A program made the translations under genes and the position numbers. This document shows, in pieces, positions 33,224 through 41,684 of a DNA stretch of 64,000 nucleotides. Source of the stretch: Rs1 sp029027825 (GTDB taxonomy: Bacteria; Pseudomonadota; Gammaproteobacteria; Pseudomonadales; Balneatricaceae). Under the pieces are notes generated by a model. The model made no database searches, was not told the DNA's origin, and was given only the letters and a program-made list of their open reading frames with translations. Numbering within the stretch: the stretch's first letter is position 1; every line of letters begins with the position of its first letter. Location of the stretch: NCBI GenBank assembly GCA_029027825.1, contig CP093399.1, positions 4,464,001 to 4,528,000 of the forward strand, written 5' to 3'.

Positions 33224-34246
33224 CTAAAATCTCAGCGCGGTACCTAACTGAATGCCTATTTGCTCATGTCGCGCTTGTCGAAAACTAGTTGTTAAGACAT
33301 TGCCGTCAGAAAAATAAGTTGTATCATCACCTTCGTGGCTTTTAAATAACTGATAACTGACTTTAAGTTTCGCCCACAAATTCTTAGTGAGTCGTCTTTC
33401 ATAATCAATGTCTAAGCTGAGGCCCTGTGATTTAGCCTGGTGCTTAAAACTAACCGGATGCTGAAAATCACTGCGTAAATTCCAATTTCCGCGGCCAGTG
33501 TAATCCAAATGATGGTAACGTACCAGCGCTATTAATTGTTGTTTATCACCGTGGACTCGGTATTCCATGCCGAGCCAAGGGCCGCGCCAGTTGGCAGTAT
33601 AGCTACTGTTTAAACCTTGTATTTTTGGCTGTGGATTTAAATTGTTACCGATACCTGATATAGCCTGGCGGCCATTTTTTATGGTTAAATGTTGTCGGTC
33701 TAGTTGATAGCCGATCTTTGGGGTGATAGATATTACTTGGCCGCTACTGGGCTGAATGAATAAATACCTTAGTCCCAGTGCCACGCTACTATTTTTGGTG
33801 CTGCCACCAGTATCAGAGAAAGATCGAGAAAACTCAGCTTGGCGGTTGTCCAAAAGATAATCAGAGTCCTGGGAAGTGCCGCTAAGTACTTTACCGCGCC
33901 CGATACTGGCATTGATAACTAAGCTGTTTTCAAACCAAATTTCACTGCTGATTTGAGTGTTATAAATACGTAGTCTTTTCCATTGCAGTTCGCTAAGTAT
34001 GTTCGGTGTCTTGCCGATGCCGGCTATACTCCAACCTAGCGTTGCATTATAGACGCCTTGGGTCACGCTCATGGATGCCCCACCTAAGCTATCGGCCGAT
34101 GCTTTAGGACTGATAAAACACAGAAAAATGCCTATCAAAACGGTAAGAGTTAGATGGTCGGCTTTGTGGGTTAATAGCAACTTGTCGCCGATTAGCTGCG
34201 CAAAAAAATAGTGAAATATTAAGTAAAAGTGCGCTAAAGAAAACAC
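33224..34246 (-). CDS. outer-membrane beta-barrel protein, unknown function
   Basis: 340 residues. It starts with GTG overlapping the TAG of the upstream lipoprotein gene by one base. An N-terminal hydrophobic stretch ends ISPKASADS, a signal-peptide-like site at about residue 51. The rest is amphipathic strands with aromatic girdles (YNATLGWSIAGIGKTPN, LSELQWKRLRIY, DSDYLLDNRQAEFSRSFSD) and a C-terminal F, the outer-membrane assembly signal. The pattern of an LSELxW strand and DNRxxEFSRS resembles omptin/Protochlamydia-type barrels, but no catalytic Asp/His set was verified. It is probably cotranscribed with the lipoprotein gene and divergent from the filament locus. Confidence 0.65.
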   Translation of the reverse strand: MFSLAHFYLIFHYFFAQLIGDKLLLTHKADHLTLTVLIGIFLCFISPKASADSLGGASMSVTQGVYNATLGWSIAGIGKTPNILSELQWKRLRIYNTQISSEIWFENSLVINASIGRGKVLSGTSQDSDYLLDNRQAEFSRSFSDTGGSTKNSSVALGLRYLFIQPSSGQVISITPKIGYQLDRQHLTIKNGRQAISGIGNNLNPQPKIQGLNSSYTANWRGPWLGMEYRVHGDKQQLIALVRYHHLDYTGRGNWNLRSDFQHPVSFKHQAKSQGLSLDIDYERRLTKNLWAKLKVSYQLFKSHEGDDTTYFSDGNVLTTSFRQARHEQIGIQLGTALRF

Positions 34247-34470
34247 TAGATGTCTATCACCGTTTGGCTTGCAGGTTGCTTGCCGTCGGCAAAAATAAAT
34301 ACTTCAAGTGTTTTTACTTCCTCGGCTGTATTGGCAGCAGTATTATTTTGCAGAATAGTATTTGCTGAAAATTTTTGCCATCCTTGCTCAGCGCACCCGG
34401 TTAGCGAAAACACTACCAACAGCAGTTTAGCTAATTGGCAGCAATGCCAAGCATGCTTAGTCATATTCAT
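34246..34470 (-). CDS. small lipoprotein
   Basis: 74 residues with a signal peptide ending in the lipobox LTGC, Cys at about residue 26, then a short soluble tail ending ASQTVIDI. No family recognised. It precedes and overlaps the barrel gene, and its promoter region contains the Fur-box match at 34618-34636, shared with the divergent filament locus. A role as a pilotin or barrel partner is possible but unproven. Confidence 0.7.
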   Translation of the reverse strand: MNMTKHAWHCCQLAKLLLVVFSLTGCAEQGWQKFSANTILQNNTAANTAEEVKTLEVFIFADGKQPASQTVIDI

Positions 34471-34617
34471 ATCCTAGTCTTCATTCCTGGTCATCGAAAC
34501 GCCGATGATGCTACTGATAAATGAAAAATATTAAAAATTTAGAAGAGTATTACAGCGGCTTATTAAAGCGGGCGAATTCTGCCACAGCTAAACATACAAA
34601 ACAACACTAATGAAAAT

Positions 34618-34636
34618 AATAATGATTATCATCTTG
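34618..34636. promoter_or_regulatory. Fur-box match upstream of the filament locus
   Basis: AATAATGATTATCATCTTG matches the 19-bp Fur consensus at 14 of 19 positions, including the core AATGAT and ATCAT. It lies 122 bases before the chosen start of the PilP-like gene and 148 bases before the divergent lipoprotein gene. A Fur role is inferred from sequence only. Confidence 0.65.
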
Positions 34637-34757
34637 ATTAAATTGATTTTGAGTATAGAATGGCCTCGTCAAAACTAGTCAAAATTCTTAATGATCTATT
34701 TGTATGCATAATCAACAAGATAATTGCTACTGGATAGTAGCTGCAGAGCGCAACTTT

Positions 34758-35291
34758 ATGTCATTCACTATCAGAAAACCGAAAATTCAAAGCGCTATAT
34801 GTCTCTTGCTATGTGTTTTTTTAAGTGGTTTTTTGGCTGCCGAAGGGAATAGCTTAGTCCTGGATACGCAAAATTTATTGCCAAAAATAGAAGCGTATTA
34901 TCAGGCGATTGATAAGCAGCTTAATAAAAGAGCACCTAGCAACCGCAGAGATCCGTTCGTCAATACGTTGCCTAGTGCGCAACACATCGAAAAACCTTCG
35001 CAAAAAGGTTCGGTGTTTTCCCGTAATAATTTATTTAAGCGCAAGCAAGAAAGAGCTCTCGGGGAAAGCGAAGTCCCTAAGTTGAGTTTCAGGGGCATAT
35101 TGCAGCAAGGTGAAAAAAAAATAGCGCTGCTAAATATTGAAGGACAAGGGACTTTTGTCGTCAAAGAAGGCGATAAGGTCGGGATACAGAGAGTCGGTAG
35201 CTCGGCGGCTGTATTGCATATATTAGAAATTAACGATTTAAACCTGATTGTTGAAACCGGTAGTTACAAAGAGAAGATGGTGGTGCAATAA
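34758..35291 (+). CDS. PilP/GspC-like periplasmic linker of a type IV filament system
   Basis: 177-residue protein from the proposed start MSFTIRKPKI; an earlier ATG at 34704 would add 18 residues but leaves the signal sequence internal. One hydrophobic segment (about 10-30, AICLLLCVFLSGFLA) precedes a charged region with RDPFVNTL, the proline-rich lead-in seen in PilP and GspC. A small beta domain (about 110-177) contains LSFRGILQQGEKKIALLNI and VKEGDKVG, the PilP/GspC homology region that contacts the secretin. It is the first gene of the filament operon; the secretin follows one base after its stop. Confidence 0.72.
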   Translation: MSFTIRKPKIQSAICLLLCVFLSGFLAAEGNSLVLDTQNLLPKIEAYYQAIDKQLNKRAPSNRRDPFVNTLPSAQHIEKPSQKGSVFSRNNLFKRKQERALGESEVPKLSFRGILQQGEKKIALLNIEGQGTFVVKEGDKVGIQRVGSSAAVLHILEINDLNLIVETGSYKEKMVVQ

Positions 35292-35292
35292 A

Positions 35293-37344
35293 ATGTTTAA
35301 AGCAAGTTTGGCTTACTTAAAAATCATTGTGGTTTTGTCGTTACTGCTGATTCAATCGCTACAAGCTGCACAAATTGACCATCTGGAGCTTAAAGAAGCT
35401 GATATTCGCGATGCCGCACGGATACTGTCAAGTCTAACGGGCGCCAATATTACCGTCACCCAAGCTGCCAGTAATGCAACAGTAGACTTGCTGCTACAAA
35501 ACGTCAGCTTAGAGCACGCTGTTGAAACAGTTGCGCGGATAACTGGGCTCTGGTATCGGCGCAGTCAGGCAAATAACAGTTTCATCATTATGACTAAAGG
35601 CGAGTACCAAAGCGATATCGTCGTGTATCGTAAAGACGGAATTCGCTCCTTTACCTTAAAACATCAAAATGTGCGGGCAACAGCGCTCACTATCCAAAGT
35701 TTATTTGGCGAGCGGGTGATTTTAAAGCAGCTCAACCAGCAGGATGATTTTGATGGTTTGCCAGATGACTTTCGCAAAAAAGGTAGTCTGACTGTGAGTA
35801 GTAGTGGTAGTAATTCGCGAAGTAATCGCTCAAGCAGCTCAGCTAGTAATAGTTCGGCTGAAATCGATACAATAGCCCGCGATAAGCAAAGCTTTGCTAG
35901 GGTTCGACAGCAGTTGGAAGGTGATTTAAATGACGGCGTTTTAAGGCGTATTCAGGAAAATGGTTCTTTAAATAGTGGCTCGAATACCAATTTAGGCATC
36001 CAAACTCCTATATTTATCGCCACTAATCGTATTCATAATCTTATTCATGTGCGTACCAGCGACAATGAGGCGATGAGCGAAATAGCAGCGTTGATTCGTA
36101 CGAGTGATAGGCCGACCCCGCAGGTGTTGTTAGAGACAAAAATTATCCAGATAGATGATAGCAATGAGGATGATCGCGGCTTCTCTTTTGATTTTGATGA
36201 CAGTGATACACGCAAGCTTGCCGTAAATAGTCAAGTCACACGGCTGGGATTAGCGGCAACCACTGGCGGGTTTTACGAGTTTTTTAGTAAACATATTAGA
36301 TTGAAAATTGAGGCGTTAGAGCGAAACAGAGCAGCGAAGATCATTGCCCGGCCTATATTGCTTGCATCCAACAACCGCCCGGCGCGAATATTTATTGGTG
36401 AACAGCAAGTGATAGCGGTAGGCACTAAAAGTATTCCTGCTACCTTTGATATAGACAAAAATATCTTGATCAGTTCTTCAATGATTTTGGAGACAAAAAC
36501 AAAGGATATAGGCAACACGCTGTCTATTTTACCCAGTATAAACAGTGATGGCACGGTTACTTTGGATATACAGCAAACTACCACTCGCTTAAAGCGCAAG
36601 GGTATGTCCTTTCCCTATATGTCGGAGTCCAAAATAAAGACCCACTTGCTCGACACGGTAGAAGAGTCCTCTTTGCGAACCATCGCCGTAGCCAAAAATG
36701 GTTTAACTATAGCGCTGGGTGGCAGTATTTTAGACAGCACTCGAGATGAAGGCAGCCAAGTGCCAGTGCTAGCTAGTATCCCTCTGTTGGGAGAGATGTT
36801 TAAAAACAGTAAAAAGGCGAAGTCTAAATCTCAATTTATTATGCTTATTACCCCCCATGTTATCCTCAGCCCGCATCAGGGAGCCAGTGCTTCCGAGAAA
36901 ATCAAAGAAATAAAAAGCCAAATTGCCAGGCGTGATATCGCTGTCACTAGGCCGGCAAAGCCTAGCAAACAAGCTATTTACCACTATCTTAGTCGCTATG
37001 CTGCTAAGGCGGCGCACAACCGTCGGCCTAAAGATCGCAGTGTAGAGGCAGTGGCGCTTAGTAATAAGCCAGCTAAAGTATTGGAGAACCCTAATATTAG
37101 TAGTATAGCCATCGCTAGTTATCGGCAGGATCGCCTTTATATTAGCGTGTTAGAACTGCGTAATAACAGCGATCAAAGCCAGCCAATTAATTTACAAACA
37201 CTCCGTGGTCGCTGGTTGAGTGCCGCCAGAGAGCAGCCATTTTTAGCGGCTAAAGGCACGACAAGTGGTGGGATGAACGATAGTAGTTATCTGTATCTAA
37301 TTTCACCAAAGCCCCTTGCTGATGTTGTCGGTATTTTTAAATAA
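35293..37344 (+). CDS. secretin (PilQ/GspD-like) with C-terminal extension
   Basis: Outer-membrane channel of the filament system, 683 residues from ATG 35293 (the open frame reaches back to 35248). A signal peptide ends around QAAQ. An N0/STN-like domain (about 22-100) has ELKEADIRDAARILSSLTG. A Ser/Asn-rich linker lies at about 175-200. The secretin domain (about 270-550) has VLLETKIIQIDDSNEDD, the beta-lip region and VPVLASIPLLGEMFK. After it is an unusual roughly 130-residue tail with DRLYISVLELRNNSDQSQPI and LRGRWLSAARE, resembling a TraK/DUF3438-type fold, which typical PilQ and GspD lack. No start-site problem; one base after the PilP-like stop. Confidence 0.9.
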   Translation: MFKASLAYLKIIVVLSLLLIQSLQAAQIDHLELKEADIRDAARILSSLTGANITVTQAASNATVDLLLQNVSLEHAVETVARITGLWYRRSQANNSFIIMTKGEYQSDIVVYRKDGIRSFTLKHQNVRATALTIQSLFGERVILKQLNQQDDFDGLPDDFRKKGSLTVSSSGSNSRSNRSSSSASNSSAEIDTIARDKQSFARVRQQLEGDLNDGVLRRIQENGSLNSGSNTNLGIQTPIFIATNRIHNLIHVRTSDNEAMSEIAALIRTSDRPTPQVLLETKIIQIDDSNEDDRGFSFDFDDSDTRKLAVNSQVTRLGLAATTGGFYEFFSKHIRLKIEALERNRAAKIIARPILLASNNRPARIFIGEQQVIAVGTKSIPATFDIDKNILISSSMILETKTKDIGNTLSILPSINSDGTVTLDIQQTTTRLKRKGMSFPYMSESKIKTHLLDTVEESSLRTIAVAKNGLTIALGGSILDSTRDEGSQVPVLASIPLLGEMFKNSKKAKSKSQFIMLITPHVILSPHQGASASEKIKEIKSQIARRDIAVTRPAKPSKQAIYHYLSRYAAKAAHNRRPKDRSVEAVALSNKPAKVLENPNISSIAIASYRQDRLYISVLELRNNSDQSQPINLQTLRGRWLSAAREQPFLAAKGTTSGGMNDSSYLYLISPKPLADVVGIFK

Positions 37345-37402
37345 CAGTGAATAAAGCTAGATAAATAGCAAGGAATTCATTGACATATCATTAATTGCGA
37401 AT

Positions 37403-37421
37403 GATAATGATAACCATTAGA
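37403..37421. promoter_or_regulatory. strong Fur-box match upstream of the 86-aa gene
   Basis: GATAATGATAACCATTAGA matches the 19-bp Fur consensus at 16 of 19 positions. It lies 29 bases before the ATG at 37450, a position consistent with repression of a promoter for the small gene and perhaps the pilin further on. Confidence 0.72.
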
Positions 37422-37449
37422 TTTAAAATAAATAGGAAGCTAAAAAGTC

Positions 37450-37710
37450 ATGAACGACGCGCAAGTTACTATGCTAAACCAAGATAGCAAGCACACGATG
37501 GTGCTGGAAAAGCTGATCGAAGTTTACTCTGAACTATTTAGTCACGATGGCTATGGTGATATCAGCATAGAGATGAAAATTTTGCGCCGCGGTCAAAAAG
37601 AAGTGATTATTCACTGCGGCAAACAGTATCGTTTTGTGCTGGATTGTGATCAGGCGCTAGCGAATGAGTCGGCGCTAAAGCACTTGCTAAAGCGCGATTT
37701 GCTCAAATAA
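37450..37710 (+). CDS. hypothetical protein, 86 aa
   Basis: Not recognised. The protein is soluble and acidic-basic mixed: helical N-terminus (MLNQDSKHTMVLEKLIEVY) and a beta segment (ISIEMKILRRGQKEVIIHCGKQYRFVLD) reminiscent of a small alpha-beta fold, without signal peptide. A ribosome binding site AGGA lies 12 to 15 bases upstream. It sits inside the filament operon between secretin and pilin, directly under a strong Fur-box match. It could be a regulator or cytoplasmic accessory factor; nothing more can be said. Confidence 0.6.
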   Translation: MNDAQVTMLNQDSKHTMVLEKLIEVYSELFSHDGYGDISIEMKILRRGQKEVIIHCGKQYRFVLDCDQALANESALKHLLKRDLLK

Positions 37711-38020
37711 GTATAGCGAATATTCTGCCGAACTCAGTGTTGATGAACAAAGCACTGAAGTACAAAAACACTGATACAAAAAATCATCAATAATTTAAAC
37801 GCGCTTGATTGCCCTCGGGGTGATAAGCGCTGGGTAGATTGGCAAGGAAGCTAATTGAAATGGCTGGCAATAAAAGTAAGGTGAGAAGTCGCCTCATTAT
37901 TGAACAGTCAATGGATGCGTTTTAAATCGGACTGCTTAGGTTGTCACAGCTTTTTTGGGAAAAGTCTGCACTTATACAACGGTCTATTAATTTTCGATTT
38001 TTAACCTAAAAGGTTTAACC
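37711..38020. other. 310-base gap before the major pilin, promoter region
   Basis: No open frame of note. It probably holds the pilin promoter. An AAAGG sequence lies 9 to 13 bases before the pilin ATG. I looked for a sigma-54 GG-N10-GC pair and saw only a near miss (GG-N9-GC around 37960), so I do not call one. Confidence 0.5.
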
Positions 38021-39049
38021 ATGTTCTCTAAAGCAAAGATTGCTCAACTTAAAGCTAAATTCTCCTCTGTTAACACTAATGATATTACCGATTCAGGCCT
38101 ACGCGCAAAAGCGGCTAAGCTAAAAGCTAAACAAGGTGGTTTCACTTTGCTAGAGCTATTAGTAGTAGTGGCTATCTTGGCGGCAATTGCTGGTACAGCA
38201 ACTATCGCACTACAAGATACTGATGCACGTGCATCAGCGGCTGCTCACGTAGCGATGATGGATGAGCTAAACAAAGGTATTCGTACTTTCCGTGTATTGA
38301 ATAAGAATACATTGCCAACAGGTTTTGATAGTTTGATTCAAGCAGCTGCTTCTCCTGCTGCAGGCACTCCAATTGTCGGTACATTAATTTCGATTGCCGC
38401 GATTGAAGATGTTGAGCCAGTTGCATTACCTGCTGCGACTGTTGAAGTAATGGCTGCTGGTGGTATCACCAGTATGCAATATATAGATTCTTCGCTTACG
38501 CCTGCTGATTCACCAGTGGATTGTTCAGATCTAACTGCTGTTGTTGCAAGTCGAGCTAACGCAGTTGTGGCCGGTAATATATTTATGAGCCCTGCTGCGA
38601 ATGGTTGTGGCGTTGCTCGTACACTAGAAGCTGGTGATATGGCCATGATGTGGACTGCAGGTCAGGAGCGTTTAGTTGGTCAGCCAGCTCCTAATTTAGT
38701 GGAAGCTGATCCTACCGCAACTCCTCCAGTTGTCGCAGTTCCAACTATAGAATTCGATGGTACGAATTTAGCTACCGCAACAGGTTCTGCATTCATGACA
38801 GTAGGCTTGGGTCCTGCATCAAACTTATTTAATGCGAATGATCTAGGTGGTTTAACTTCAGTGCCTGTATATCGTCACGTATCAGGAACAGAGTACGGCC
38901 GTTTCATGGCTATATTCAATGTGGGTACTTTTGCTAGTGGTGCAATTGTAGCTACTGATCAAGTATCACTTGTTTCTATCGTTGATGGTGCCGGTGATAC
39001 TAAAGAAGAAGAGTTAGGTGAGTGGGATGGTACACGTAACACTATCTAA
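38021..39049 (+). CDS. major type IV pilin-like protein with 40-residue leader
   Basis: The prepilin cleavage motif is KQGG then FTLLELLVVVAILAAIAG, so cleavage falls after Gly40. Phe is +1 and Glu is +5, as needed. A leader of 40 residues is much longer than the usual 6-25; it repeats LKAK (KIAQLKAKFSS and AAKLKAKQGG). The mature chain of about 302 residues is larger than typical pilins and has Ala/Val/Thr/Gly-rich middle segments with a few Cys (two in PVDCSDL and ANGCGVAR). A terminator-like hairpin follows. It is the only filament-locus gene flanked by its own promoter-sized gap and terminator, fitting high expression of a main subunit. Confidence 0.82.
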   Translation: MFSKAKIAQLKAKFSSVNTNDITDSGLRAKAAKLKAKQGGFTLLELLVVVAILAAIAGTATIALQDTDARASAAAHVAMMDELNKGIRTFRVLNKNTLPTGFDSLIQAAASPAAGTPIVGTLISIAAIEDVEPVALPAATVEVMAAGGITSMQYIDSSLTPADSPVDCSDLTAVVASRANAVVAGNIFMSPAANGCGVARTLEAGDMAMMWTAGQERLVGQPAPNLVEADPTATPPVVAVPTIEFDGTNLATATGSAFMTVGLGPASNLFNANDLGGLTSVPVYRHVSGTEYGRFMAIFNVGTFASGAIVATDQVSLVSIVDGAGDTKEEELGEWDGTRNTI

Positions 39050-39086
39050 GATTTAGTGTGAACGTATAAATACCATGTTCCAATTA

Positions 39087-39110
39087 GGTCGACAGGTGAC
39101 TGTCGGCCTT
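39087..39110 (+). terminator. terminator-like hairpin after the pilin
   Basis: GGTCGACAG and CTGTCGGCC at 39087-39108 form a 9-bp stem (one G-T pair) with a 4-base loop, followed by TTCTCTTT. It is a partial terminator that would allow more pilin mRNA than downstream assembly-gene mRNA. Confidence 0.6.
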
Positions 39111-39132
39111 CTCTTTGATTGAGATTCCAGAA

Positions 39133-39648
39133 ATGCGCTTAGCTCTTATATTTGTCCTCAGTATTTTGTGCACTAGTGTTAGTTATGGGCAAGGTCCAAC
39201 AACTGGCATGACTAAAACTAGTGCAGAAAGTATTAACCAGCAGTATCAAAAAATTGAACTGGGTGAGTTTGTTTCTAAGCATCAACTCCCTAAAAAAATG
39301 ATCGAAGCCAAGCATCGTGTGATTCTTAGGCCCAATGCTATTCAGTTTTCAGCTAAGTTGATGCAGGCGCCGCAGGCGGGTAAGTATTCTCTGGTCTATG
39401 AAATGCTACAGCTTTGGCCGTCAACGCAGCCGCTACCTGAAATTAGCCACAGCGCCTTTTTACAAGCGGCTGATGGCAAGGTGCTTAGTGTCTATGTGTC
39501 GAAAGTGGCGGCCGCGCAAATGCAGCAGCTGTTTGACGATAGCAATGCCCAACAGCCGATAGGTGTGCATATTTACGCGATGCATATTTACAATTACGCG
39601 CATGGGCCCCGCCTAGTGGTAATTGGCGCACAAGCTAATCGCCGATGA
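39133..39648 (+). CDS. secreted protein of the filament locus, unknown family
   Basis: 171 residues from ATG 39133 (the open frame goes back to a TTG at 39115). Signal peptide about 1-20 (RLALIFVLSILCTSVSYGQ). The mature part has alternating strands (VILRPNAIQFSAKLM, KYSLVYEML, VYVSKVAA) and no Cys. Not recognised. The stop overlaps the ATG of the PilM-PilN gene, so it is translationally coupled and probably a dedicated part of the assembly. Confidence 0.6.
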   Translation: MRLALIFVLSILCTSVSYGQGPTTGMTKTSAESINQQYQKIELGEFVSKHQLPKKMIEAKHRVILRPNAIQFSAKLMQAPQAGKYSLVYEMLQLWPSTQPLPEISHSAFLQAADGKVLSVYVSKVAAAQMQQLFDDSNAQQPIGVHIYAMHIYNYAHGPRLVVIGAQANRR

Positions 39649-41684
39649 ACAGCTCCGAAGCACCGAATAACAGTAGTGCCACCCCTGGTTTCGCCAAAGA
39701 GATGCAAAATCCGTTTGCCCCTAATGTAACGACTCCCGCCGCAGGTTTTGCAACGGGTGACGGTGGCGAGGTGCAGATAAAAACAGAGCAGCCGTTTGAT
39801 ATTGAACTAGCCGCTGCGGCCATGAAACTTAAAAAATCAATTCGCCTACCCGATATATCCGCCCTGTTTGGTGAGTCTTATTCGCTAATTGCCTTTCAGG
39901 CGGGTAGCTTTGGCTTGCGTGGCGCCTTAGTGCAAAATGCCAAGCAGCAAGCGCAAATTAAATATGTTGCGCAATCTAATACTGTCGATTTCACCCGTGC
40001 TATTGCCGAAGTGCTTAGTGAGCTAAAGCAGCACCACAAGCGTTTGCCGAAACAGGCGATACTACTGACCCCGTCGGTGGTTTCAGCGCTTGTGCAGCTG
40101 CCAGTAAGTCCGCTGCGACCGCGTACTGATGCGCAGATGCAAGAGCTGATTCGCTGGGAGCTGGAAAGTGTCATGAGCCAGCAAAACAAGCATTGGATGA
40201 TAGGTTCGATGTTAGTTGAGCGCGGCAATTTAACCCCAGAGCAACGTGATGAAATTGTTGAAGAATTGCAGCTTCGCCAGAGCCAAGGTGGACCTAACTC
40301 ACTGACTCGTTTTGGTGATTTGGCGGTGCGCTTGGGCTATATTAATCGCGAGCAACTTGAAGAGTGTTTTACGCTACAAGGTAAGCTGGTCGCGATTGAT
40401 GATGATTTGATGTATGGCTGGCAAGCGAATGATGTAAAGGTAGATAGCCTAAGTGACGAGGTTCTACTCTCTCAAGAGGAAGATAGCGATAGTAGTCACT
40501 CTTGGTTGGTTAGCGGTATTAGCCAGAGTGTTCGGCGGCGCTGGTTAGGTGCTTTTAAATTAAATAACATCCATTTAGAAGCTTTTTACCCCTCCCTAGG
40601 CAGTGCCTTTGCCAATCTTTGGCAGCACAGTGATCAAGATCAGCAAGTGCTATTGGAAATACACCAAGAACAAATTGCCTTAATTAGCGGCGATCGTCAG
40701 TTAGTGACAGAAATACTGACCAGTGCCCGTCAATCTGGGCCGGTTACCGCACAAGCTTGTCTCGACTTAATAGGCATTTTGCCCCGCGATGTAAAGCGCT
40801 TGTATATCACCGATGCCAGCAACCAAAATTTAGCGCCATTGATGAGTGAATTAGCCGAGCAACTGGGCTGTGATATTCAACATTTTAGCGCACTTAAAAG
40901 CGAGCTAGTGCTACCCAGTAAGCTGACTAATGATGCGCTGCTTGGGCTGCAAGGTGCGGTAAATCACTATTTAAAACATACGCCCAATAGCCGCTTGAGT
41001 TGGATAAACAGCCAGGAAACTAAGGTCTCAATATTAAAAAAAATATTGCAACCTAAAGTGTTATTAACCAGTGCCGCTTGTATTACCGGGGTGCTGGCGC
41101 TGGGCTTTATTATTTGGATGTACTGGAATACTGACCTGCAAACTAAACGTTTAGTGGTATTAGAAAATAAATTCATCCGAGAGAGCAAAGTACAAGCGCA
41201 GCTAACGGCGATATATGCAAAAAGCAAAAATATTGAATTGGGGTTGAATAATGTCGCCACTGAGAGTGAGGCGATTAATCGGCTACTGATTAAATTGGCT
41301 AAAGACCGTGGTTATCGTCGTTTAACCCCGACTATTTTACTGAAAACTTTTTCGTTAGCGCTCTCCCAGCAGATTGTTTTAATGCAGATAACCAAAGTGG
41401 ATGATGTGTGGACTATCGTGGCTAAAACTACCGATAATCGCACCGGGAATGAGTTTATTGATAGCCTCAACCATTTATTACAACCGCTTGACTATCAAGT
41501 CACTTATTCAAGTGTGCGGCTAACCGATGATCAATTGTATGAAATTAAAGTCAGCATGGATTATCAAAGCGGTTTAAATAATACACTCGTCAGGCTTAAT
41601 GCAAAGGTTGCACAGCCTGCCAAAGCGCGTTTTGAAAGAACCGCAACTACTGATCAAGCACGCTCAGTGGAGCTCAGTCAATGA
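39645..41684 (+). CDS. PilM-PilN fusion with embedded MshEN-like domain
   Basis: 679 residues joining cytoplasmic actin-like PilM and membrane-anchored PilN. The PilM half (about 70-450) has SLIAFQAGSFGLRGALVQ and a conserved ELIRWELESVM motif. Inside it (about 183-248) lies a pair of repeats, IGSMLVERGNLTPEQ and TRFGDLAVRLGYINREQLEE, matching the MshEN c-di-GMP-binding pattern (R-h-G-xx-h-V-xx-G-x-I), a domain normally found on ATPases rather than PilM. A single membrane helix at about 471-493 is followed by a periplasmic PilN-like coiled-coil and beta domain. Residues 1-60 are low complexity. It overlaps the neighbours by four bases on both sides. Confidence 0.75.
   Translation: MNSSEAPNNSSATPGFAKEMQNPFAPNVTTPAAGFATGDGGEVQIKTEQPFDIELAAAAMKLKKSIRLPDISALFGESYSLIAFQAGSFGLRGALVQNAKQQAQIKYVAQSNTVDFTRAIAEVLSELKQHHKRLPKQAILLTPSVVSALVQLPVSPLRPRTDAQMQELIRWELESVMSQQNKHWMIGSMLVERGNLTPEQRDEIVEELQLRQSQGGPNSLTRFGDLAVRLGYINREQLEECFTLQGKLVAIDDDLMYGWQANDVKVDSLSDEVLLSQEEDSDSSHSWLVSGISQSVRRRWLGAFKLNNIHLEAFYPSLGSAFANLWQHSDQDQQVLLEIHQEQIALISGDRQLVTEILTSARQSGPVTAQACLDLIGILPRDVKRLYITDASNQNLAPLMSELAEQLGCDIQHFSALKSELVLPSKLTNDALLGLQGAVNHYLKHTPNSRLSWINSQETKVSILKKILQPKVLLTSAACITGVLALGFIIWMYWNTDLQTKRLVVLENKFIRESKVQAQLTAIYAKSKNIELGLNNVATESEAINRLLIKLAKDRGYRRLTPTILLKTFSLALSQQIVLMQITKVDDVWTIVAKTTDNRTGNEFIDSLNHLLQPLDYQVTYSSVRLTDDQLYEIKVSMDYQSGLNNTLVRLNAKVAQPAKARFERTATTDQARSVELSQ

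Noticed and set aside
37950..37980. Sigma-54 promoter before the pilin
   Set aside because: Spacing is GG-N9-GC, one base short of the required GG-N10-GC.
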